Shown here: positions 26,757 to 35,360 of the stretch, in pieces | Layout of the letters: every line of letters begins with the position of its first letter | Numbering within the stretch: the stretch's first letter is position 1 | NCBI GenBank assembly: GCA_002689445.1 | Contig: NZGC01000090.1 | Location: 1 to 37,200, forward strand | From: Gammaproteobacteria bacterium | GTDB taxonomy: Bacteria; Pseudomonadota; Gammaproteobacteria; Pseudomonadales; Azotimanducaceae | Direction of reading: 5' to 3' | DNA: 37,200 bases | Program-made: the position numbers and the translations under genes | Notes under the pieces: model-generated | Seen by the model: only the letters and a program-made list of their open reading frames with translations | Database searches by the model: none | What the model was told of the DNA's origin: nothing

Positions 26757-27483
26757 TTCCGTCAAAACAGCGGTCATCACCGGTGCGGGCAAGCGACTGG
26801 GCCGAAGCATGGCAGAAGCGCTTCACGAGCGAGGCTGGAATTTAGCGCTTCACTATCACCAATCAACAGCGGAGATGCGTCGTTTCGCGTTTGAATTGAA
26901 CGAGCAACGCCCCGATTCAGTGACCTATTATCAGGCAGACCTGAAAAAGGTACCGGCTCTCGAACATCTGTTGACGCAACTGAGCGACCGCCATCCTCGC
27001 ATCGACCTTATTGTGAATAACGCTGCCGTGTTCCCGCAAACGCCACTGGGTCGGATTGCTACCGCAACTTTCGATGAGACTATCGCTGTTAACCTTCGTG
27101 CGCCTTTTATGATCTGCCAAGGATTGGTCGAGTGCATGCCGAAAGGCTCTTGCATTGTCAATCTGTGTGATATCTTTGGTCGCATACCCCTCGCTGATCA
27201 TATGATTTACTCGGCGAGTAAGGCTGGTCTTGAGATGTTGACCAAGAGTCTCGCAATGGAACTGGCGCCGAGGGTGCGGGTCAACGCGATTGCGCCGGGA
27301 GCTGCTCTACCGCCAGCGGGTGACCAAGAGGCGTCGCCCATCCTGGAAGCCATACTTCATCAAACGCCGCTGCACCGAATTGGCGGTGAAACCGCCATTG
27401 TCCAAGCACTTCTCTATTTAATCGAAAACCCCTACGTCACGGGGCAAATCCTAGCTGTCGATGGAGGTCGAGGCATCGCCTAA
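26749..27483 (+). CDS. folM: Pteridine reductase / dihydromonapterin reductase (FolM-like SDR)
   Basis: 244-residue SDR with TGAGKRLGRS at 11-20, NNAAVF at 90-95, and the catalytic triad Asp141-Tyr154-Lys158 (LCDIFGR and YSASK). The Asp in place of the usual SDR Ser is the hallmark of pteridine reductases such as PTR1 and FolM, which reduce dihydromonapterin or dihydropterins with NADPH. The start is a TTG at 26749 overlapping cca by 8 bases; no better start exists in frame, and the ribosome binding site is poor. It ends the plus-strand lptD-to-folM series; its stop overlaps the purD stop on the other strand. Confidence 0.85.
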   Translation: MSDSVKTAVITGAGKRLGRSMAEALHERGWNLALHYHQSTAEMRRFAFELNEQRPDSVTYYQADLKKVPALEHLLTQLSDRHPRIDLIVNNAAVFPQTPLGRIATATFDETIAVNLRAPFMICQGLVECMPKGSCIVNLCDIFGRIPLADHMIYSASKAGLEMLTKSLAMELAPRVRVNAIAPGAALPPAGDQEASPILEAILHQTPLHRIGGETAIVQALLYLIENPYVTGQILAVDGGRGIA

Positions 27484-28760
27484 TGCTGTTCTCGAGCGAT
27501 GGCCCGATAGCCAATGTCTGTTCGAAAGTAGCGACCTGCAAACTGCAATTGCTTTAAATCTCGATAAACCTGTGCTTGGGCTTCTGACACTGAAGCGCCT
27601 TTGGCAACCAGTGCCACCACCCGTCCACCGCTGACCCGAAGTTCACCCTCGACCAACGCTGTGCCAGCATGGAACACCTCCGACTGTCGAGGTTCGTCCA
27701 GACCGGTAATAAGAGCACCCGTTTCATAGCGCTGTGGATAACCTGCGCTCGCCACCACCACGGCCAAAGCAGGCTCCTCGGTGAAGATCAGTTGCTGATC
27801 TTTGAGTCGGTGCTCGACCGCCGCCAAACAGACCTCGGCCAAATCACTCTCTAAGCGCAGCATGATAGGCTGAGTCTCTGGGTCGCCAAATCGGCAATTG
27901 AATTCGATGACGCGTGGGTTACCATCCTCGTCAATCATCAACCCCGCATACAAAAATCCCGTGTAGCGAATACCTACCTTGGTCAAGCCCGCCAGGGTTG
28001 GCGCTATGATCTTTTCGCAAACCCGTTGCCTGACCTCATCTGTCACCACAGGCGCGGGTGAATAAGCACCCATCCCGCCGGTATTGGGCCCCTGGTCGCC
28101 ATCATAAATGGCCTTATGATCTTGCGAGCTTGCGAAGACCAAATAATCCTCTCCATCTGCTAGTACAATAAAGCTCGCTTCTTCCCCCGGTAAAAAGGCC
28201 TCGACTACGACCTTCGATCCGGCTTCACCAAAAGCATTGCCCGACAACATATCTTGAATTGCTTGATCGGCCTCGTCTTCAGACTGAGCAACGACAACAC
28301 CTTTGCCGGCCGCCAGCCCATCCGCTTTGATCACCACCGGTAACCCTAGGCCCCTCGCAAATTGCTGAGCCGGATAGATTTCGGTAAAGGTCTCCGATTC
28401 AGCGGTGGGGATCGCGTTACGCTTCAAAAAATCTTTTGCATAGGATTTAGAACCTTCCAGTTGCGCTGCCTCAGCAGTGGGTGCCAGGCAAGCCAATCCT
28501 TGTGACGAAAAGTACGCTTGAATTCCTTCCACCAAGGGCGCCTCGGGGCCAACAATCGTTAAAGCGATATCCTCTCCCAGCGCGAATTCCGCAAGGCCCT
28601 TAAAGTCCATCACCTCAATCGGCACATTCCTAAGATCTTCAGCAAGGGCGGTCCCACCATTACCGGGCGCAACAAACACCTGTCTTACCCGTGGGGATTG
28701 AGCAAGCTTCCACGCTAAAGCATGTTCACGCCCCCCCGATCCAACGACTAGAATTTTCAT
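27480..28760 (-). CDS. purD: Phosphoribosylamine-glycine ligase PurD (GAR synthetase)
   Basis: 426-residue ATP-grasp enzyme catalysing the second step of de novo purine synthesis. It shows MKILVVGSGGREHALAWKLA, the PTAEAAQLEGSKSYAKDFL segment, VIKADGLAAGKGVVVA, the ATP-grasp DGDQGPNTGGMGAYSP, and EFNCRFGDPETQ with metal-binding residues. Its start follows the purH stop by 85 bases with AGGA upstream, forming a purH-purD operon as in E. coli. The TAG overlaps the folM TAA tail to tail (CTAA), leaving no room for a terminator. Confidence 0.98.
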   Translation of the reverse strand: MKILVVGSGGREHALAWKLAQSPRVRQVFVAPGNGGTALAEDLRNVPIEVMDFKGLAEFALGEDIALTIVGPEAPLVEGIQAYFSSQGLACLAPTAEAAQLEGSKSYAKDFLKRNAIPTAESETFTEIYPAQQFARGLGLPVVIKADGLAAGKGVVVAQSEDEADQAIQDMLSGNAFGEAGSKVVVEAFLPGEEASFIVLADGEDYLVFASSQDHKAIYDGDQGPNTGGMGAYSPAPVVTDEVRQRVCEKIIAPTLAGLTKVGIRYTGFLYAGLMIDEDGNPRVIEFNCRFGDPETQPIMLRLESDLAEVCLAAVEHRLKDQQLIFTEEPALAVVVASAGYPQRYETGALITGLDEPRQSEVFHAGTALVEGELRVSGGRVVALVAKGASVSEAQAQVYRDLKQLQFAGRYFRTDIGYRAIAREQH

Positions 28761-28845
28761 GTTATCTGCATCCTGTCAGATACCTCACCTACCACGTGAT
28801 GTGCTTGGGTCCTACTTGTGCTCTGCTAGAGAAGCCGCGATAAAC

Positions 28846-30423
28846 TCAGTGTTTAAAGTGTCGCATTTGGGTAAAAACCATGGCCATCCCCGCTTCATCC
28901 GCCGCCTGAATGACTTCATCATCCCTCACCGACCCACCGGGTTGAATCACGGCTGATATGCCCGCCGCTGCCGCTGCATCAATGCCATCACGGAAAGGAA
29001 AAAAAGCATCTGAAGCCATGACCGATCCTGCCACCACCAGGCTCTCATCAGCGGCTTTAATCCCGGCAATTTTTGCGCTGTACACCCGACTCATTTGACC
29101 CGCTCCAACCCCAATGGTCTGCCCATCCCGAGCATAAACAATGGCATTGGACTTCACACTTTTAGCCACCTTCCAGGCAAATAGCAGGTCTTCGTGCTCT
29201 GCTGGCGTTGGTGCCCGTTGTGACACCGTCCTTAACGCATCAGGCTCGTATAGGGTGAGATCTTTTGATTGCACTAACAACCCGCCTGATATCCGTTTTG
29301 TGTCGTAGCCTGAGGCTGGGTTTGCCATCTTTTCTACCACCAACACCCGAATATTCTTTTTGGTCGCGAGCACAACTTGGGCTTCTTGAGACACTGCCTC
29401 GGCAACTATCACTTCAACAAATTGGCGATCGACAATTCGCTGAGCGAGCGCCTGATCCACTTCGCCATTAAAAGCAAGAATACCGCCAAACGCTGAGGTC
29501 GGATCGGTGGCGAAGGCTCGGTCATAGGCGGTCACGTGATTATCAGCAGTTGCGACGCCGCAAGGATTGGCGTGCTTGACGATGACACAAGTCGGCGCGG
29601 TGAAGCCTCGAACACAATCGAGTGCTGCGTCAGCATCTGCGACGTTGTTAAACGACATCGCTTTGCCCTGAAGCTGCTTTGCACCTGCAAGGCTGCCTGG
29701 CTGTGGATACCTCTCTTGATAATAAGCTGCCTGCTGATGAGGATTCTCGCCATAGCGCATGTCTTCGATCTTGACCCACTGCTCAGACAACACTTCTGGA
29801 AACTCAATCGGCGTTTGAGCGTCAGCCTCGGTCTGTCGAGCCATCAGATAATTTGAGATGGCCGCATCGTACTCGGCGATTCGACCGAAAGCCTGTTTTG
29901 CGCACGCAAAGCGAAACTCCCGATCGACACTGCCACCGCCAGCCTTTAACGCTTCGATCAATGGTGTATAGGCTTCGGGGCTGGTCACTACGGTAACTCG
30001 GTCGAAGTTTTTAGCCGCAGAACGAATCATTGCCGGGCCACCGATATCGATATTTTCGATGGCTTCGGGTAGCTGGCAGTTAGGCTGCTGCACCACCGAC
30101 TCAAAGGGATACAAATTGACCACCAGAAGGTCAATGGCTGAAATTCCGTGGGTACTCATGATGTCTTCATCAAGCCCAGACCGACCTAGTAGCCCTCCGT
30201 GAATCACGGGGTGCAGGGTCTTTACCCGCCCCTCCATCATCTCTGGGAAACCTGTGTGATCCGCCACTTCGGTGACTTCAAAACCCGCTTCGACAATCGC
30301 CCGATAGGTTCCACCCGTTGAAAGAATTTTAACGCCATTGGCCGCCAATGATTCGACTAGTGTGACTAATCCGGTTTTGTCTGAAACGCTAATCAGCGCT
30401 GTCTTAATGCTTACCGTTTGCAT
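28846..30423 (-). CDS. purH: Bifunctional AICAR transformylase / IMP cyclohydrolase PurH
   Basis: 525 residues, usual length. It catalyses the last two steps to IMP. The N-terminal MGS-like cyclohydrolase domain (about 1-190) contains SVSDKTGLV-type sequence ([10 protein letters not shown]), [10 protein letters not shown] and [16 protein letters not shown]. The transformylase domain includes [13 protein letters not shown], the KHANPCGVA loop with the catalytic Lys-His, and [15 protein letters not shown] near the end. It follows fis by 63 bases, which hold a weak GCGTT/AACGC hairpin. Cytosolic. Confidence 0.98.
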   Translation of the reverse strand: MQTVSIKTALISVSDKTGLVTLVESLAANGVKILSTGGTYRAIVEAGFEVTEVADHTGFPEMMEGRVKTLHPVIHGGLLGRSGLDEDIMSTHGISAIDLLVVNLYPFESVVQQPNCQLPEAIENIDIGGPAMIRSAAKNFDRVTVVTSPEAYTPLIEALKAGGGSVDREFRFACAKQAFGRIAEYDAAISNYLMARQTEADAQTPIEFPEVLSEQWVKIEDMRYGENPHQQAAYYQERYPQPGSLAGAKQLQGKAMSFNNVADADAALDCVRGFTAPTCVIVKHANPCGVATADNHVTAYDRAFATDPTSAFGGILAFNGEVDQALAQRIVDRQFVEVIVAEAVSQEAQVVLATKKNIRVLVVEKMANPASGYDTKRISGGLLVQSKDLTLYEPDALRTVSQRAPTPAEHEDLLFAWKVAKSVKSNAIVYARDGQTIGVGAGQMSRVYSAKIAGIKAADESLVVAGSVMASDAFFPFRDGIDAAAAAGISAVIQPGGSVRDDEVIQAADEAGMAMVFTQMRHFKH

Positions 30424-30486
30424 AAATCTCGCTCAAAGCCTCTTTTTAATCGCGTTGAAAAAACGCCTTAGTCATGACACCCCTCG

Positions 30487-30756
30487 TTAGAGCATGCCGT
30501 GTTTGTTTAACTTTGTTCTTAATGTGCCTCGACTAATGCCGAGCAAGATGGCAGCGCTGGACTGATTATTGTCGACGTGCCGCATCACTTGCTTGAGCAT
30601 AGCGGGCTCAACTTGATCCAACACCATGCTGTACAAGTTATCGATCGGCTCATCTTCTAGGAGTCGCAAGTAATCACCAAGGGTTGCTTCAACCACCGAT
30701 GCGATGCTCATTTTGTCCAACGGCCCCAACGCCTTGTCGCGGGTCTCATCGTTCAA
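30487..30756 (-). CDS. fis: DNA-binding protein Fis
   Basis: 89 residues with a C-terminal Fis/NtrC-type helix-turn-helix: HVDNNQSSAAILLGISRGTL then RTKLNKHGML. Fis is a nucleoid protein that bends DNA and controls rRNA promoters and growth-phase genes. The TTG at 30756 is preferred: it forms a TTGA overlap with the dusB stop, has GGAG 8 bases upstream within dusB, and gives near-normal Fis length (E. coli 98). Codons further upstream read through the dusB end. The dusB-fis pairing and coupling is the classical arrangement. Confidence 0.93.
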   Translation of the reverse strand: MNDETRDKALGPLDKMSIASVVEATLGDYLRLLEDEPIDNLYSMVLDQVEPAMLKQVMRHVDNNQSSAAILLGISRGTLRTKLNKHGML

Positions 30757-31769
30757 GCGGCACACTCCATGGTCGTCATCGTGGACCAACGCAGGATCAT
30801 CTGGCGTTGCTCGTCTGCAGATTGTAGCCGGTTAAACTCACGGCTGAGCGCCTTGCCTTCTTTCATGTTGGCCTCTAAAAACCAGCCAACATGCTTGCGT
30901 GCAATTTTACAGCCGTGATCAACCCCATAAAAATCCAGCAATGCTGACAAATGCTGCTGCACCGCTTCAATTCGTTGGGCCATGGAGGGGAGCGGAACTG
31001 GCCCATCATCGGATAACAATCGATCGATCGCTGAAACCAACCAAGGCCTACCGAGCGCCGCGCGCCCCACCATAACCGCATCAACACCGGTTCGACCCAT
31101 GACTTGCTTGGCGTGAATGGGACTTTTGATATCTCCATTACCAATCACCGGTATTGAGACCGCCCTTTTCACTCGTCCAATCGCATCATAATCAACCGTC
31201 CCCTCGAACTTGCAAGCACGCGTTCGACCATGGACCGTTAATGCCGAGATCCCCGCGGCCTGCGCGATCTCAGCAATTGCTTCGGCATTTTGTTGTTCTT
31301 TAGACCATCCCAAGCGAATCTTTAAGGTCACAGGAATTGTTACCGCTGCGGTAACTTGCTCCAAAATTTCGCGAACCAAATACTCATCTCGTAACAGCGC
31401 AGAGCCAGCAGCCTTATTACAGACTTTCTTTGCCGGGCACCCCATGTTGATATCAATCATATGCGCCCCCGCCAATTCGTTAGCGGTTGCGGCAGCCGCC
31501 ATCATGCCGGGATCGGCACCGGCGATCTGTATCCATCTCGGCCCTAATTCATCAGCACACACCTGGCGGCTTTGAGATTTGCGGCTATGCCAGAGCGACT
31601 GATCACTGGTGAGCATTTCGCCCACCAACCAGTGAGCGCCAAATCGACGGCAGAGGTCTCGAAATGGTCGATCGGTGACGCCTGCCATGGGCGCGACTAA
31701 AACTCGACTAGGATGACGAATGCCGCCAATATCCAGCATGTTGGGGTTCTCAAACATTGATCCCAGCAT
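30753..31769 (-). CDS. dusB: tRNA-dihydrouridine synthase DusB
   Basis: 338-residue FMN-dependent TIM barrel that reduces uridine to dihydrouridine in the tRNA D loop. Landmarks are VLVAPMAGVTDRPFRDLCRR, DINMGCPAKKVCNKAAGSAL with the catalytic Cys in the KKVCNK loop, LKIRLGW, TVHGRTR and IGNGDI. It is translationally coupled to fis downstream. Three ATG codons (31769, 31757, 31739) are possible starts; none has a strong ribosome binding site, so the N-terminus is uncertain by up to ten residues. Confidence 0.96.
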   Translation of the reverse strand: MLGSMFENPNMLDIGGIRHPSRVLVAPMAGVTDRPFRDLCRRFGAHWLVGEMLTSDQSLWHSRKSQSRQVCADELGPRWIQIAGADPGMMAAAATANELAGAHMIDINMGCPAKKVCNKAAGSALLRDEYLVREILEQVTAAVTIPVTLKIRLGWSKEQQNAEAIAEIAQAAGISALTVHGRTRACKFEGTVDYDAIGRVKRAVSIPVIGNGDIKSPIHAKQVMGRTGVDAVMVGRAALGRPWLVSAIDRLLSDDGPVPLPSMAQRIEAVQQHLSALLDFYGVDHGCKIARKHVGWFLEANMKEGKALSREFNRLQSADEQRQMILRWSTMTTMECAA

Positions 31770-31778
31770 TGTATCAGA

Positions 31779-32924
31779 TCAAGGGGTGTTGATTAATTCC
31801 AACTGGTAAGAACTTGCTTCGCCCTGCTGCATCGGCCCTTGGATCCAGAAATTCAGACCAACGGTTTGGAAAGGGATGAGTGTCGACAGATTGTCTTGGT
31901 CGTCTAATCGGTAATCACGACCCGGTTCCAACAGCGCTTTACCGATCAGCCTGCCTTGAGAGTTAAGCATCTTCAACGACAGCAACGGCAGGGCCTGTTG
32001 GAACCGGCTCAGGTTACCCAGTTTTGCTGACATTTTGGCTGTACCATCATCGCTGACTTCGATGGCGACCTCACTCAGGGTAAGATCATTGATATTGGCA
32101 TATAGACCAGGATCACAAGACAACAACTCACAGCCGACCTTCATCAAACCATAGAGTTTCGGCTCCGACTGCAAGCGCCCGCTCATCCACAGGCCTAATT
32201 GCCCGATCAGCAATAACGTCAACAGCAAGAGCATCCCTTTGGAAGCCAGTCCCTGCTTGACCATCTCCCCAATGGGGACATCTTCAGCGCTATCTGGATG
32301 GCTTTGAACGCCGAGCTTCGCTGTTACGTGGCTTCGGGGATCAGGTGCAACCGTATCTTCAAGCGCGATCGACTCAGATTCGCTCGTTACCGGGATGTCA
32401 TCACTTTCGCTTAACCCATCTGGACGATCGATGCTGAATTCTGCTGGGCTCGGTGCTCCTGCATCCTTGAGCTCATCTCCAGCGCCCCTAGATGGCTCTT
32501 CGGGCGAGTCAAAACTTTTAGCTTCCGGCGAATCCAAAGCCCCGCTTAAGGAAACTGAGTCTTCGGCCAGTGAGTCCAGATCTATTTGTCCGGTGTCTGT
32601 CGCATCACTGAGCGAGGTTTCGCTGTTCGGCGATCGACTGGCCTTCTCAGAGTTGCCTGTCTCATCGCCCGCTACCGGATCAACCTCCCAATCAGTTTGG
32701 GCATCTGCAGCCGTGTCGTTTGCAGACTGGTTCTGCACAAGATCTACTTCATCGAGATCGATTTGCGCTGCTTTTTCCTCGGCCCCGGCGGCCTCCAATA
32801 ATGGATCCTCTGCGTGAAACACCGCATGGCAATGACCACACTGCAAGCGACCCTCGGCCAAATTCAGCTCATTCAGCGAGACTTGAAAGGCGGTGCCACA
32901 TTCTGGACATTGAGCCACTAACAT
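31779..32924 (-). CDS. Zinc-ribbon / DUF3426 membrane protein with acidic linker
   Basis: 381 residues. An N-terminal MJ0042-type zinc ribbon has Cys6-x2-Cys9 and Cys29-x2-Cys32. Residues about 38-220 form a long acidic, Ser/Asp/Glu/Pro-rich low-complexity linker. One membrane helix follows at about 230-247 (MLLLLTLLLIGQLGLW). The C-terminal DUF3426 domain (about 250-381) would be periplasmic, with LGNLSRFQQALPLLSLKML. The function of the family is not known to me; it regularly sits between prmA and dusB in gammaproteobacteria. The ATG at 32924 overlaps the prmA stop by 7 bases. Confidence 0.88.
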   Translation of the reverse strand: MLVAQCPECGTAFQVSLNELNLAEGRLQCGHCHAVFHAEDPLLEAAGAEEKAAQIDLDEVDLVQNQSANDTAADAQTDWEVDPVAGDETGNSEKASRSPNSETSLSDATDTGQIDLDSLAEDSVSLSGALDSPEAKSFDSPEEPSRGAGDELKDAGAPSPAEFSIDRPDGLSESDDIPVTSESESIALEDTVAPDPRSHVTAKLGVQSHPDSAEDVPIGEMVKQGLASKGMLLLLTLLLIGQLGLWMSGRLQSEPKLYGLMKVGCELLSCDPGLYANINDLTLSEVAIEVSDDGTAKMSAKLGNLSRFQQALPLLSLKMLNSQGRLIGKALLEPGRDYRLDDQDNLSTLIPFQTVGLNFWIQGPMQQGEASSYQLELINTP

Positions 32925-33784
32925 CGGCGACCCACCAGACAAACCCATCCATCTTGTTCAAACTGATCGACAAACATGACCTCCCCCTCATAGGCCGCTT
33001 CAACTTGCTCCTGCTGAGCTGTCATGATTCCAGACAACACGATCAAGCCCTCATCCGCCATACATTGAATCAGCTGGGGTGCCAGCGTCACCAAAGGACC
33101 GGCTAGGATATTCGCAAGGACAACATCGTACGCTTGGGTAACAAAGGCATCGGGCTGCAACGCGCTAAGACGATCGGCGACGCCATTTAACGCCGCATTA
33201 TCGTCGGTCGCGGTTACCGCTTGCGGATCCGTATCGACCGCACAGCAGCTTTTAGCCCCTAGCAACAGCGCCGCAATTCCAAGCACGCCAGAGCCCGCTC
33301 CAAAATCCAAAACCGTTTTATCTAACCAAGACTGGCCATCTAACCAATGCAGGATCAGGGATGTCGTCGCGTGGGTTCCGGTACCAAACGCGAGACCCGG
33401 ATCTAGGCGCAATGCGACTTCCGCGGTTTCCGGCACTTCATACTCTGTGGGCACAATCCAAAGACGTTTGCCAAAGGGCATCGGCGCAAAGTCGGTTAAC
33501 CACTCTCTTTCCCAGACTCGCTCAGCCATACTCTCGACTTGGCTGACCAACAACCCCTCTGCTTCCAACGCGGCCACTACCGCTGTGATGTCCTGGTCTT
33601 GCTCATAGAGTCCGCAAATCTCTAGACTTTCCCACAAGGGTGTCTCACCGGGACCTGGCTCGTAAATAGGGGCGTCGAGGGGGTCGGTGAGGGTCACCGA
33701 TAGTGCTCCGGTTTCCCAAAAACAAGCCTCAACCTGTTCTGCCTCTTGATGGGCTGTCGCTACCGTTACCTTATGCCAAAACAT
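32918..33784 (-). CDS. prmA: Ribosomal protein L11 methyltransferase PrmA
   Basis: 288 residues. PrmA trimethylates ribosomal protein L11. The N-terminal substrate-recognition domain begins MFWHKVTVATAHQEAEQVE; the SAM domain has VLDFGAGSGVLGIAALLLGA, a DTDPQAV acidic loop and the NILAGPL catalytic motif. The ATG at 33784 has GGGA seven bases upstream and is preferred to the TTG four codons earlier. Upstream is a 181-base gap to aroQ where accB-accC usually lie in relatives. Confidence 0.95.
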   Translation of the reverse strand: MFWHKVTVATAHQEAEQVEACFWETGALSVTLTDPLDAPIYEPGPGETPLWESLEICGLYEQDQDITAVVAALEAEGLLVSQVESMAERVWEREWLTDFAPMPFGKRLWIVPTEYEVPETAEVALRLDPGLAFGTGTHATTSLILHWLDGQSWLDKTVLDFGAGSGVLGIAALLLGAKSCCAVDTDPQAVTATDDNAALNGVADRLSALQPDAFVTQAYDVVLANILAGPLVTLAPQLIQCMADEGLIVLSGIMTAQQEQVEAAYEGEVMFVDQFEQDGWVCLVGRRC

Positions 33785-33822
33785 CGTGCATCCCAATCCC
33801 CACTCAATCTGTCCTACCTAAA

Positions 33823-33836
33823 ACGGAGCTGTCCGT
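33823..33836 (-). terminator. Small hairpin with T tract after aroQ
   Basis: On the minus strand ACGGA-CAGC-TCCGT is followed by TTTA, extendable by two pairs with one G-U. It lies about 130 bases past the aroQ stop and before prmA. A second hairpin, GCCGC/GCGGC at 33843-33858, precedes it. Together they may end aroQ transcription. Confidence 0.4.
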
Positions 33837-33965
33837 CTTACAGCCGCTCCATTGCGGCAGGGGGCGACTCTCCGGCCCGGTTACCCCATGGTTATCACGT
33901 TCGGCACCGTCGAAGGTCGCGAAAATCCTACAGCGACATCCGACCCACCTGGCCTCCGTTAAAGG

Positions 33966-34403
33966 TTAGGCGCCTTGAGCCAAAATGTAGTCGAGGGCAT
34001 ACCCGTAGCCTCGTGCGCCGAGGCCCGTAACAACGCCGGCCGCTATATCTGACAAATAGGATTGCTGACGAAAAGCCTCTCGCTGATGGACGTTGGATAA
34101 ATGTACCTCAACAAACGCAATTGACGTTGCTAGGAAGGCATCTCGCAAGGCAATACTGGTATGGGTGAAAGCGCCGGGATTGATGATCGCCCATTGCACC
34201 AAGCCTCTCGCCTCATGCAGCCGATTAATCAGTTCGTGCTCGGCATTCGATTGGAAAAACGTCAATTCAACGGACTGGCCATCGATCTGTGTTCGCAACG
34301 CTTGCTCGATATCCGCCAGCGTCTCTGTGCCGTAGACCTCTGGCTCTCGCGTGCCCAGCAAGTTGAGATTAGGGCCGTTCAATATCAGTATCTGCTGTGC
34401 CAT
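33966..34403 (-). CDS. aroQ: Type II 3-dehydroquinate dehydratase AroQ
   Basis: 145 residues, standard for the type II dodecameric enzyme of the shikimate pathway. [17 protein letters not shown] holds the catalytic Arg and Tyr, NPGAFTHTS the substrate-binding Asn and the segment before the catalytic His region, and [14 protein letters not shown] the second half of the active site. The ATG at 34403 gives the family N-terminus [12 protein letters not shown] with GGGTG upstream; two earlier in-frame ATGs (34415, 34430) are less likely. In relatives it is followed by accB-accC; here by a 181-base gap and prmA. Confidence 0.96.
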   Translation of the reverse strand: MAQQILILNGPNLNLLGTREPEVYGTETLADIEQALRTQIDGQSVELTFFQSNAEHELINRLHEARGLVQWAIINPGAFTHTSIALRDAFLATSIAFVEVHLSNVHQREAFRQQSYLSDIAAGVVTGLGARGYGYALDYILAQGA

Positions 34404-34632
34404 CGCCACACCCATGCTTGATAATTTCATTAGTTTAAGATGAACGCTTACGAATTAACATCGTCAGTCCTTCAGACCCGCTTGATGCTCTCGTTGATTC
34501 GCTAACCGCGCTTTCAAGCCCCTCACCATCGTCCCGTTAACCACTGTCAGGCCATGCTAGATAGGGTGTCCCTTACCCGCGCTTTCCAACAACGAACCTT
34601 TCTGAGTACCGCCGACGGCTTCAACCATCCGT

Positions 34633-35139
34633 CTACCACAACGCGATCCAATGCTTTTGCGGCGGATAGCAATAGCCCGCATCCGCGCAGCCCTGATACT
34701 CAAGCAACACTTTGCCGTCTTCTAGATCCCTGTCCATCCGATCGACATCAAATACCACCGACAGCTCGGACCGATAAATAATGACGTCACCAAAATATTC
34801 ATCTTGAAAGGGCAAGCCTTCTGGCAATACCAGTGTTAAGTCACGACCGCTCGACGTACTCAATTTGAGCCGCTTCTGGTACAAGTAATACCCCGACTCG
34901 ATACGCCAGTTTACATGCAACTGGCCCTCATGCAGGTAGTCTGACCGCGCAAAGGCTCGATCCACCGGGAGAATATCCTGAGCGAGATCATTCGAGCTCG
35001 ACCAACCCTCAAAAAAACTCGCCCCCTTTCCTGACACACCGACCAATGCCGCCAGCAAGATTAGACCGATTGTGATCATCATTCTCACGACTTCAGCATC
35101 TCCTTTCACAAACCCCTTCAACCTATTTGTTGGCGTCAT
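34633..35139 (-). CDS. DsbD N-terminal (alpha) domain protein, stand-alone
   Basis: 168 residues. A signal peptide or anchor (about 20-38, MITIGLILLAALVGVSG) precedes one periplasmic immunoglobulin-like domain that matches only the alpha domain of DsbD: SGYYLYQKRLKL, FQDEYFGDVIIYRSELSV and YQGCADAGYCYPP with the redox pair Cys151-Cys157. In DsbD this domain hands electrons from the membrane domain to DsbC/DsbG. The protein stops about 11 residues after the second Cys, where the eight-helix membrane domain and thioredoxin-like gamma domain would follow. Alternative starts are a GTG at 35088 and ATG at 35082 directly before the hydrophobic segment. Either a stand-alone partner of a separate CcdA/ScsB-type protein, or a DsbD remnant. 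Confidence 0.82.
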   Translation of the reverse strand: MTPTNRLKGFVKGDAEVVRMMITIGLILLAALVGVSGKGASFFEGWSSSNDLAQDILPVDRAFARSDYLHEGQLHVNWRIESGYYLYQKRLKLSTSSGRDLTLVLPEGLPFQDEYFGDVIIYRSELSVVFDVDRMDRDLEDGKVLLEYQGCADAGYCYPPQKHWIALW

Positions 35140-35182
35140 CTCTTAATCGCAACGTCTGAATAACAATCTCTTATCAACACCC

Positions 35183-35207
35183 GTTGTTAACGCCAACGGC
35201 TAACAAC
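35183..35207. repeat. Interrupted inverted repeat GTTGTTA / TAACAAC
   Basis: GTTGTTA (35183-35189) and TAACAAC (35201-35207) are exact inverted repeats. Inside, GCC and GGC (35192-35194, 35198-35200) also pair, giving a 10-bp stem with a two-base bulge and an AAC loop. It sits 44-68 bases upstream of the dsbD-alpha ATG on the minus strand, where it could be an operator or a leader hairpin. Confidence 0.5.
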
Positions 35208-35360
35208 CCTGGCAACAAATCACAAAAACGGCCATGCCTCCTAACGCCCGACAATCCCTGTTACAGACAAGCCCGCGCGGCACAAGCTTTGGTATTCAAC
35301 ACGCAGCAATCGGCTGGATTGAACAGTCATCACGCCAGCCTGCAAGTGCCTGGCTATTTT

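Noticed and set aside
32395-33106. Long open frames on the plus strand opposite the DUF3426 and prmA genes.
   Set aside because: They are antisense to well-supported genes; the Ser-rich translations simply mirror the acidic linker codons.
33785-33965. Possible accB or accC remnant between aroQ and prmA.
   Set aside because: No biotinyl-lysine motif (MKM-like) or ATP-grasp fragment was visible; only hairpins and short open stretches.
34404-34632. Possible remnant of the DsbD membrane and gamma domains after the dsbD-alpha stop.
   Set aside because: Three-frame reading of the minus strand gave no hydrophobic helices or CxxC motif; frames close within about 30 codons.
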